A stretch of 64,000 nt of DNA from Bacteroidales bacterium. GTDB taxonomy: Bacteria; Bacteroidota; Bacteroidia; Bacteroidales; UBA932. This document shows positions 56,458-64,000 of the stretch, piece after piece; within the stretch, counting starts at the first letter, position 1; the number at the start of each line of letters is the position of its first letter. The translations under genes and the position numbers were made by a program. The DNA is taken from contig SUYN01000002.1 in assembly GCA_015060405.1 (NCBI GenBank), positions 186,001-250,000 on the forward strand, read 5' to 3'. The notes beneath the pieces were generated by a model, which saw only the letters and a program-made list of their open reading frames with translations, did no database searches and had not been told where the DNA came from.

Positions 56458-58953
56458 ATGAAAACTCGGATTCTGTCAGTCCTGACGGTCGTTGCAGCTG
56501 CTCTGCTGTGTGCGTGTCAGGCTCAAAAGCCATCTTTCGTGGAAGTGAAAGATGGAAAGTTCGTTTGTGAAGACTACCCTTCACATTACGTCGGTACAAA
56601 TTTCTGGTATGGTGCCATCCTCGGCAGTGAGGGTGAAGGAGGTGACCGTGCACGTCTTGAGGCTGAGCTCGACACGCTCAAGGCCCTCGGTATGACCAAC
56701 CTGCGTGTCCTGGTCGGTGGAGATGGCCCGGACGGCATCCCTACACGTGTCAGTCCCACACTCCAGAAGGAACCTGGCGTCTACAACGACACCATCTTCC
56801 GTGGACTGGACTACCTTCTTGCGGAAATGGCCGAAAGGGGCATGAAGGCTGTCCTTTACATCAACAACTCATGGGAGTGGTCAGGCGGCTATGGAATGTA
56901 TCTCGAGTGGGCAGGAGCCGGCAAGGCCCTGATTCCTGCAGAGGTAGGTTACACCGCATACTGCAATTATGTCTCACAGTTTGTGACGAACGAAAAGGCA
57001 AAGGAATTGTTCTACAATCATGTAAGGCATGTGGTGACCCGTACCAACACGGTGACGGGCAAGCCATACAAGGACGATCCTGCAATCTTCTCATGGCAGA
57101 TCGGCAACGAGCCTCGCTGCTTCAGACCGGACTCTCTCGGCCAGGCTGCTTTTGTCGACTTCATGTGGACTACCGCAGCCCTTATCAAGTCACTTGACCC
57201 TAACCACATGGTTTCATCAGGAAGCGAAGGCCGCCACGGCTGCGAAACAAGCCTTGAGCTCTTCGAGAAGGTACATTCCTGCCCTGACATAGACTACATG
57301 AACATCCACATATGGCCTTACAACTGGAGCTGGGTGCGTGAAAAGACCCTCAAGACAAACCTTCAGAAGGCAATAGCCAATACAGACGAATATATCGACG
57401 AGCATGTCGCGATCGCGGCAAAATACGGCAAGCCTGTAGTGCTTGAGGAGTTCGGCTTCCCTCGCGACGACTTCCAGTTTGCGCAGGGAACGCCTACAAC
57501 AGCCCGTGACGAGTATTACAGACATGTCTTTGGACGTATCGTCGAGTCTGCGAAGACAGGCGGACTGTTCGCCGGTCTTAATTTCTGGGGCTGGGGCGGA
57601 CTTGCCGGCCAGTCCCAGACCAATCTCTACTGGCAGCCTGGTGATGATTATTGCGGCGACCCTGCACAGGAACAGCAGGGACTCAATTCTGTATATGCAT
57701 GCGATGAGTCTACAGTGGCTGTGATCAGGCAGTCTGCCGAGGCAATCGGGAAGGCCCTTCTTCCGAAAGCGAGATTCGTCATTGAAGAGACTGCAGGAAT
57801 CTGCACAGGCAAGGGTCCTCATGCAGTTGACGTGGAGATCACTTCTTCAGATGTGAAAAAGGCGGATCTTCTCCTTGAGGTCTCTACGGATTTCGGTTCT
57901 CCTGTGACGACTGTTGCCAAGACTGTCCGGTTTCAGGACGGAAAGGCACTGGCTGCTTTCGGACTGGATATGGAACCGGGCTTCTATGCAGCAGTGCTCA
58001 ACCTTGTGAATGAGGATGGTACAAAGGTGGAGATCGGCCGTACTAATCTTGGCTTCAATCCTGAGCAGATCGTTTCAGAGCAGGACAAGCAGCCGGACTT
58101 TGATGAATTCTGGGAGCAGACGCTCGCTGAGCTTGCAGCAGTCGCTCCTGATTACAAGCTTACTCTTCTTGAAGACCATTCCAATGATGTCCGCAAGTCA
58201 TATCGCGTTGATATGAAGTCACTTGGCGGAGAACAGATCAGCGGTCTCCTCCTCCTCCCCACAGCTGAGGGCAAGCATCCGGCAGTCATTTCATATATGG
58301 GTTACGGCAGTGATGTCTGGTATGCGGATCCGTCTGCCGATCCAGACAGAATAGAATTCATGCTCTGCGTCCGCAATCAGGCTTTCAACAGAACACCGGG
58401 TGAGAAGGATGACTGGTGCACACGCGGTCTGGGTGACAAGTACAGCTACTATTATCGCGGAGCATTTGCGGATGCAGTCCGTGCGATTGATTTCGTGTGT
58501 TCGCTTCCTCAGACAGACACCGGGCGTGTCGTGGCTCACGGCGAAAGCCAGGGCGGCGCGTTGACCCTGGTGGCAGCTTCGCTTGACCACAGGCTCAAGG
58601 CCATCGCCCCTTCGGCACCTTTCCTCAATGACTACAAGGATTACTTCGTTCTCGCAGACTGGCCCGGCAACTGGTACATCCAGGCTGCCAAGGAGAGAGG
58701 GATCTCTGATGAGGATCTCTACAAGTTCCTGAGCTACTTCGATGTGAAGAACTTTACAGACAGGATCCAGTGTCCTGTGCTGATGGCAATAGGACTTCAG
58801 GACACAGTGTGTCCTCCGCACACTAACTTTGCGGGTTACAACCATATAGGGACAGAGAAGTCATGGATATGCTATCCTGCTGCAGGACACAACGTATGGC
58901 AGCAGGAAGGATGGCCTGTGGCCAAGGAAGACTTCCTCAAGAAATTCTTATAG
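56458..58953 (+). CDS. GH5 (mannanase-like) fused to CE7-like acetyl esterase
   Basis: N-terminus FWYGAILGSEGEGGDRARL...FSWQIGNEPR...VLEEFGFPRD; C-terminus DFDEFWEQTLAEL...VVAHGESQGGALTLVAASLD. Confidence 0.88.
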   Translation: MKTRILSVLTVVAAALLCACQAQKPSFVEVKDGKFVCEDYPSHYVGTNFWYGAILGSEGEGGDRARLEAELDTLKALGMTNLRVLVGGDGPDGIPTRVSPTLQKEPGVYNDTIFRGLDYLLAEMAERGMKAVLYINNSWEWSGGYGMYLEWAGAGKALIPAEVGYTAYCNYVSQFVTNEKAKELFYNHVRHVVTRTNTVTGKPYKDDPAIFSWQIGNEPRCFRPDSLGQAAFVDFMWTTAALIKSLDPNHMVSSGSEGRHGCETSLELFEKVHSCPDIDYMNIHIWPYNWSWVREKTLKTNLQKAIANTDEYIDEHVAIAAKYGKPVVLEEFGFPRDDFQFAQGTPTTARDEYYRHVFGRIVESAKTGGLFAGLNFWGWGGLAGQSQTNLYWQPGDDYCGDPAQEQQGLNSVYACDESTVAVIRQSAEAIGKALLPKARFVIEETAGICTGKGPHAVDVEITSSDVKKADLLLEVSTDFGSPVTTVAKTVRFQDGKALAAFGLDMEPGFYAAVLNLVNEDGTKVEIGRTNLGFNPEQIVSEQDKQPDFDEFWEQTLAELAAVAPDYKLTLLEDHSNDVRKSYRVDMKSLGGEQISGLLLLPTAEGKHPAVISYMGYGSDVWYADPSADPDRIEFMLCVRNQAFNRTPGEKDDWCTRGLGDKYSYYYRGAFADAVRAIDFVCSLPQTDTGRVVAHGESQGGALTLVAASLDHRLKAIAPSAPFLNDYKDYFVLADWPGNWYIQAAKERGISDEDLYKFLSYFDVKNFTDRIQCPVLMAIGLQDTVCPPHTNFAGYNHIGTEKSWICYPAAGHNVWQQEGWPVAKEDFLKKFL

Positions 58954-58964
58954 ACAAAGACACT

Positions 58965-60455
58965 ATGAAATACTTGCTATATCTGCTTTCTTCCCTGTTC
59001 ATGCTTGCCGGATGCGGACCGGATGACTCACGGTCGTCCCTCCATATGGAGCTGTCTGCGGACAAGACGCAGCTGGAATTCCCTGCTGAAGGCGGAGAAC
59101 AGACATTCATGGTGACTTCTTCGGAGCAGTTCTATCTTGTTCCGGGGGAGAAATGGCTTACCGTGAAGAAGGGAACCAAGGTGGGCGGCTATCAGACGCC
59201 TGTCACCGTTGAGGTGGAGAGACTTACCGTTGCGGAAGACCGTAAGTCCAGGATTTCGGTCGTGTCCGGAGAGGACAAGATCTATGTGGATGTGACGCAG
59301 GTCTTCGATGACGGTGAGGATGACGGCAGCATAGACCTGCCTGCACAGACAATGGGCATGGGCTGGAACCTCGGAAACCATTTCGATGCATATAACAACG
59401 GTGTTTCAGGCGAAACGGCCTGGGGCAATCCGAAGGCTACGCAGACTACTTTCAACAAGGTGAGGTCTGCCGGCTTCAGCACTGTGCGCATCCCTGTGAC
59501 CTGGATGGGACATATAGGCGAGGCTCCGGACTACAAGATAGAGGAAGCATGGCTTGACAGGATCGCTGAAGTTGTCTCATATGCGGAGAATGCAGGATTG
59601 TTCGTTATCCTGAACATGCATCACGACGGTGCCGACAGCAAGCACTGGCTTGACATAAAGACTGCAGCAGTAAATCCCGAAGTGCACAAGCAGATCGAGG
59701 AGCAGATTGCCGCAATGTGGTCGCAGATCGCAGACAAGTTTCAGGATAAGGGCGATTTTCTCATATTCGAAGCCTTCAATGAAATCCATGACGGCGGCTG
59801 GGGCTGGGGAGACAACAGGAAGGACGGCGGCAGGCAGTACAGATGCCTGAACGAATGGAACCAGACGTTTGTGGATGCCGTCAGAGGCTCTGCCGGTGAA
59901 AACAACCGCAACCGTATGCTTGGAATCCCTGCATATTGTACCAATGTCGATATTGCCGTAGAACACTTCGTCATGCCTCAGGATGTGGTGGAAGGCCGCA
60001 TGATGATGTCTGTCCACTGCTATGACCCTTATGAATACACCCTTCCTGCAAACAAGTCCGAATGGGGGCACACGGCGTCTCCGTCAAAGAAGGTTGCCGG
60101 CAATAATGAGGCGGACCTCGAGAAGGTGTTCGTGAAGCTGTATGACAATTTCGTCTCCAAGGGCATCCCGGTATATTTCGGCGAATTCGGCTGTGTCAAC
60201 CGTGCAACCGCGCGCGAACAGGCTTTCCAACAGTACTATTTCAGATATTTCGCGAAGCTTGCCAAGACATACGGAGTCCCGAGCGTACTCTGGGACAATG
60301 GAGCCGAAGGCCATGGAAATGAAAGGCATGCCTTCATAGACCATGGCACAGGACAGTTCTGTTCTAAAGAGGCTGAAGCAGCGATCGAAGCTTTGATAGA
60401 CTCCTACAACAACGACCTTACGCTTGAACAAGTATATAATAACGCACCAAAATAG
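58965..60455 (+). CDS. GH5-family endoglucanase/mannanase lipoprotein with N-terminal BACON-like domain
   Basis: MGWNLGNHFDAYNNG; FSTVRIPVTWMGHIG; FEAFNEIHDGG; lipobox MLAGCG. Confidence 0.88.
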   Translation: MKYLLYLLSSLFMLAGCGPDDSRSSLHMELSADKTQLEFPAEGGEQTFMVTSSEQFYLVPGEKWLTVKKGTKVGGYQTPVTVEVERLTVAEDRKSRISVVSGEDKIYVDVTQVFDDGEDDGSIDLPAQTMGMGWNLGNHFDAYNNGVSGETAWGNPKATQTTFNKVRSAGFSTVRIPVTWMGHIGEAPDYKIEEAWLDRIAEVVSYAENAGLFVILNMHHDGADSKHWLDIKTAAVNPEVHKQIEEQIAAMWSQIADKFQDKGDFLIFEAFNEIHDGGWGWGDNRKDGGRQYRCLNEWNQTFVDAVRGSAGENNRNRMLGIPAYCTNVDIAVEHFVMPQDVVEGRMMMSVHCYDPYEYTLPANKSEWGHTASPSKKVAGNNEADLEKVFVKLYDNFVSKGIPVYFGEFGCVNRATAREQAFQQYYFRYFAKLAKTYGVPSVLWDNGAEGHGNERHAFIDHGTGQFCSKEAEAAIEALIDSYNNDLTLEQVYNNAPK

Positions 60456-60461
60456 AAAATC

Positions 60462-61556
60462 ATGAACCTGAAACCAATCTCAATCATCGCCGCTGTAGCG
60501 GCTCTTATCTCTTGCGGCAATCCTGAAGATGCTGCCCAGACCCCTGCAGAAGCCCTTCTTGACAGACTTGAAGGACTGGTGGAGGAAGGAAAGATCATGT
60601 ACGGTCATCAGGATGACCTTATGTACGGACATTCATGGAAGCTTGCTGAAGACGCTTCGGAATATGTCCAGTCCGATGTCTTTGCAACTGCAGGACAGTA
60701 TCCGGCTGTATACGGCCTTGACCTCGGAGGAATCGAAATGGGTTGGAAGGAGAACCTCGACAAGAACAATTTCGATCATATGCGTGCATCTGCCATCGCT
60801 CACCACAAGCGTGGCGGAATCGTGACATTCTCCTGGCATCCGCGCAACCCTCTCACCGGTGGTGATGCATGGGACGTTTCTTCAGACCAGGTTGTGGCTT
60901 CTGTCCTTCCGGGCGGTGAAAAGCATGAGTATTTCATGACATGGCTCTCAAATGCATCTGATTTCCTCGGTTCTCTCAGGACTGACGACGGTGAACTCAT
61001 CCCCGTCATCTGGAGACCTTGGCATGAGCACACAGGAAGCTGGTTCTGGTGGGGACAGCGTCTCTGTACGACAGAGCAGTACAAGGCCCTCTGGCAGATG
61101 ACTTACGATTATATGGTAAACGAGCGCGGCCTGAACAATCTTGTATGGGCCTATTCTCCTGGAGCAGGCGAACTCACTGTTCCGGAAGTCTTCGCTGAAA
61201 GATATCCTGGTGATGAGATCATCGACCTTGTCGGCTTTGACTGCTATTGCAGCACCAACTATGAGCGTTATGCGGCAAGCATGAAGAATGCTCTTGACAT
61301 CACCAAGGCCTTTGCTGAAGAGCACGGCAAGCTGATGGCCATCACTGAAACGGGTCATGAGGGGCTGAAACATCCAAAATGGTGGACAGAGGTCCTCTAT
61401 CCGATAATGAAGGATTACCCTGTGTCATATGTGCTTACATGGAGAAACGCATGCGACGACAACATGCAGCATCACTTCTATGCTCCGTTCCCTGGACAGG
61501 AGTCTGCAGATGACTTCAAGGCCTTTGCCGCCCTCGACCAGATAATGTTCCTTTAA
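60462..61556 (+). CDS. GH26 beta-mannanase lipoprotein
   Basis: IMYGHQDDLMYGHSW; VIWRPWHEHTGSWFWWG; AITETGHEG. Confidence 0.92.
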   Translation: MNLKPISIIAAVAALISCGNPEDAAQTPAEALLDRLEGLVEEGKIMYGHQDDLMYGHSWKLAEDASEYVQSDVFATAGQYPAVYGLDLGGIEMGWKENLDKNNFDHMRASAIAHHKRGGIVTFSWHPRNPLTGGDAWDVSSDQVVASVLPGGEKHEYFMTWLSNASDFLGSLRTDDGELIPVIWRPWHEHTGSWFWWGQRLCTTEQYKALWQMTYDYMVNERGLNNLVWAYSPGAGELTVPEVFAERYPGDEIIDLVGFDCYCSTNYERYAASMKNALDITKAFAEEHGKLMAITETGHEGLKHPKWWTEVLYPIMKDYPVSYVLTWRNACDDNMQHHFYAPFPGQESADDFKAFAALDQIMFL

Positions 61557-61578
61557 CCACTTACCATTGACCTGAACC

Positions 61579-61602
61579 GTCTTCTCCGGCCGGTCGGGAA
61601 TC
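61579..61602. repeat. Degenerate family A palindromic element
   Basis: GTCTTCTCCGGCCGGTCGGGAATC. Confidence 0.7.
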
Positions 61603-61617
61603 TAAATCAAGAAAGCA

Positions 61618-62775
61618 ATGACATTCGAAGAAAGACTTGAGTGGCTCAGATCACAGCACGAAGCCCTCATCACAAAGAAAAACGAGCCTATAGAAGGCAA
61701 CGGCGTGTACGAACGCTATACTAACCCTATCCTTACCGGTGCACATGCCCCTCTCTTCTGGCGCTACGACCTCAACAAGGAGACAAACCCTTATCTGATG
61801 GAGCGTTTTGAAGTGCATGCAGCATTCAATTCCGGTGCTATAAAGTGGAATGGAAAATACGTCCTGGTAGTGCGCGTGGAAGGCGCAGACCGCAAATCAT
61901 TCTTCGCTGTGGCGGAAAGCCCTAACGGTGTTGACAACTTCCGTTTCTGGGACCGTCCTATCACTATGCCTGAATACGGCGAGCCTGCGACAAATGTGTA
62001 TGACATGCGACTTACCGCCCATGAGGACGGATGGATATATGGAATCTTCTGTGTGGAGCGCAAGGACCCTTCTGCAGCTCCGGGCGACCTCTCATCAGCT
62101 GTTGCCGCAGCAGGTGTGGCACGTACGAAGGACCTTGTCAACTGGGAGCGCCTTCCGGACATGGAATCATCGTCACAGCAGCGCAATGTGGTGCTGCATC
62201 CTGAGTTCGTTGATGGAAAATACGCCCTTTACACCCGTCCGCAGGATGGTTTCATCGACGCAGGAAACGGCGGCGGCATAGGCTGGGCCCTTGTCGACAG
62301 CATGGAGAAGGTGGTAATAACAGAAGAGAAGATCATCAACCACCGTTTCTATCACACCATCAAGGAGTGCAAGAACGGAGAAGGTCCTCATCCGATCAAG
62401 ACTGACCGCGGCTGGCTCCATCTGGCCCACGGAGTACGCGGCTGCGCTTCAGGACTCCGCTATGTATTATATATGTATATGACCTCTCTCGAAGATCCTT
62501 CAAAGGTTATCGCAGAGCCTGCGGGATATTTCATGGTCCCTGAAGGCTGGGAATATATCGGTGACGTCATGAACGTCCTCTTCACCAACGGCTGGATTGC
62601 CGATGAGGATGGAAAGGTGTTCATCTACTATGCATCAAGCGACACCCGTATGCATGTCGCGACCTCGACCGTAGACCGCCTTGTGGACTACTGTATGAAC
62701 ACAGAACCAGATGCGTTCACTACCGGCGAGACAGTAAAGCGCCTTAACCGTCTCATTGACAAGAATCTGAAATAA
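61618..62775 (+). CDS. GH130 phosphorylase (4-O-beta-D-mannosyl-D-glucose phosphorylase-like)
   Basis: [56 protein letters not shown]. Confidence 0.92.
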   Translation: MTFEERLEWLRSQHEALITKKNEPIEGNGVYERYTNPILTGAHAPLFWRYDLNKETNPYLMERFEVHAAFNSGAIKWNGKYVLVVRVEGADRKSFFAVAESPNGVDNFRFWDRPITMPEYGEPATNVYDMRLTAHEDGWIYGIFCVERKDPSAAPGDLSSAVAAAGVARTKDLVNWERLPDMESSSQQRNVVLHPEFVDGKYALYTRPQDGFIDAGNGGGIGWALVDSMEKVVITEEKIINHRFYHTIKECKNGEGPHPIKTDRGWLHLAHGVRGCASGLRYVLYMYMTSLEDPSKVIAEPAGYFMVPEGWEYIGDVMNVLFTNGWIADEDGKVFIYYASSDTRMHVATSTVDRLVDYCMNTEPDAFTTGETVKRLNRLIDKNLK

Positions 62776-62782
62776 AACCCAT

Positions 62783-62807
62783 GTCATCCCCGGCCCGACC
62801 GGGGATC
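62783..62807. repeat. Dispersed palindromic element (family A)
   Basis: GTCATCCCCGGCCCGACCGGGGATC. Confidence 0.9.
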
Positions 62808-62829
62808 GACCCTTAAAAAACAATAACCA

Positions 62830-64000
62830 ATGAAATTGTCAGAAAAAATCGGATATGGCTTCGGTGACATGTCGTCGTCGATGTTCTGGAAGCTCTTTTC
62901 GTACTTCCTTCCGTTCTTCTATTCTAATGTATTCGGTCTCAGCCTCGCAGATGCGGGAGTCCTCATGCTCGTGACACGAATCTGGGACGCTGTGTCTGAC
63001 CCTATGATGGGTATCATCGCCGACCGCACAAAGACCCGCTGGGGAAAGTACCGTCCTTATCTCCTCTTCTTTGCCATCCCGTTTGCGGTGTGCGGCATCC
63101 TGCTCTTCACTACACCGGAAAACGGAAAGGTGGTGTGGGCATATGTGACCTATCTTATGATGATGACCGTATATACCGGCATCAACGTGCCTTACGGCTC
63201 GCTCCTGAACGTGATGACTGCAGACTCGGACGAAAAGTCGGTTCTCTCGTCATATAGAATGTTCTTCGCTTATGGCGGAAGCTTCATAGCCCTTTTCGCA
63301 TGGGAGCCGCTCTGCAACATGTTCGACAAGACCAGGGTTGCTGTTGAAGGCGCAAGCGGCCTTGCAGCAATATCCACAAGCCCTGATGCATGGCAGAAAG
63401 CCATGATAGTGATAGCGACCTGCTGTTTCGTACTCTTCATCCTTTCGTTCCTTCTCACCAAGGAACATGTCAGGAGTGAATCTACTGTTTCTGTCGGAAA
63501 GGACCTCGGACTTCTTGTACGCAACAAGCCATGGTGGCTTCTCATCGGAGCTGCCCTTGCATCCAACCTCTTCAACACGGTCCGTGGAACAACCACAGCA
63601 TATTTCTTCGCAGACTACATCCAGCAGCTTGTTTCCCTTGACGGCAGATGGGCCTTCCTCGTTTCTGCAGGAATCTTCCTTTCTATCGGAGAGATCGCAA
63701 ACATGGTCGGTGTGGTTCTCGCAGTGCCTATGTCCAAGCATCTCGGAAAGAAGAGCACCTACATCATATCAATGGCGGCCCTTGTCGGACTGAGCATCGC
63801 TTTCTTCTTCCTCCCGGCAACAGCAGGCGGTTATTGGGCAATGCTCGCATTCCAGATCATAATCTCTATATTCACAGGAGTGATCTCACCTCTTGTGTGG
63901 AGTATGTATGCTGATGTTGCAGATTATTCGGAGCTCAAGGACGGAACTGCTTCTACCGGTCTTATCTTCTCTTCTGCATCCATGGCACAGAAGTTCGGTG
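62830..64000 (+). CDS. GPH/MFS-family sugar transporter (3' end beyond window)
   Basis: MKLSEKIGYGFGDMSSSMFWKLFSYFLPFFYSNVFGLSLADAGVLMLVTRIWDAVSDPMMGIIADRTKTRWGKYRPYLLF; open to window edge. Confidence 0.9.
   Translation, partial: MKLSEKIGYGFGDMSSSMFWKLFSYFLPFFYSNVFGLSLADAGVLMLVTRIWDAVSDPMMGIIADRTKTRWGKYRPYLLFFAIPFAVCGILLFTTPENGKVVWAYVTYLMMMTVYTGINVPYGSLLNVMTADSDEKSVLSSYRMFFAYGGSFIALFAWEPLCNMFDKTRVAVEGASGLAAISTSPDAWQKAMIVIATCCFVLFILSFLLTKEHVRSESTVSVGKDLGLLVRNKPWWLLIGAALASNLFNTVRGTTTAYFFADYIQQLVSLDGRWAFLVSAGIFLSIGEIANMVGVVLAVPMSKHLGKKSTYIISMAALVGLSIAFFFLPATAGGYWAMLAFQIIISIFTGVISPLVWSMYADVADYSELKDGTASTGLIFSSASMAQKFG

Noticed and set aside
1-64000. CRISPR array, tRNA or rRNA genes
   Set aside because: No regularly spaced direct repeats with unique spacers and no recognisable cloverleaf or rRNA sequence seen by reading; tRNA detection by eye is not exhaustive.

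Overview
Chromosomal window from a Bacteroidales (Bacteroidota) genome, judged from gene content (Mfa/FimA-type fimbriae, S46 dipeptidyl peptidase, GH97/GH115/GH130, FISUMP-type lipoproteins). In order: a fimbrial operon (1-6459); a ParDE toxin-antitoxin cassette nested in direct repeats (6560-7831); galM, thyA, folA, an NSS transporter, a YfhO-like protein, a glycosyltransferase, mutS, GH97, tryptophanase; an L-arabinose operon (SSS transporter-araD-araA-araB-galM-esterase); a diversity-generating retroelement (DGR) locus at about 31.8-36.0 kb; mrp, S46 peptidase, rnhB, an XRE regulator, an EF-G paralog, an ORF6N/PLD-like protein, a flavodoxin-family protein, rsmA, a DMT transporter, aspS; a sulfatase/anSME pair, GH115; and a beta-mannan cluster (AGE epimerase, AraC, GH5-CE7 fusion, BACON-GH5, GH26, GH130, GPH/MFS transporter running off the right edge). 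Main discovery: a DGR whose 186-bp template repeat (35701-35886) aligns without gaps to a variable repeat (34512-34697) at the 3' end of a large lipoprotein gene. Mismatches are overwhelmingly at template adenines, and 21 of 22 AAY codons are changed. A fused MutS-I-like/Avd-like accessory gene lies between the repeats, but no reverse transcriptase is visible in the window. The cassette is bracketed by two about 97% identical 161-bp copies of the mrp 3' end. Second theme: a palindromic repeat family (GTCATYCCCGAC..GTCGGGRATC and relatives) is dispersed between genes and also appears in frame inside folA, mutS and a YfhO-like gene. All identities come from reading the translations; no database search was possible.
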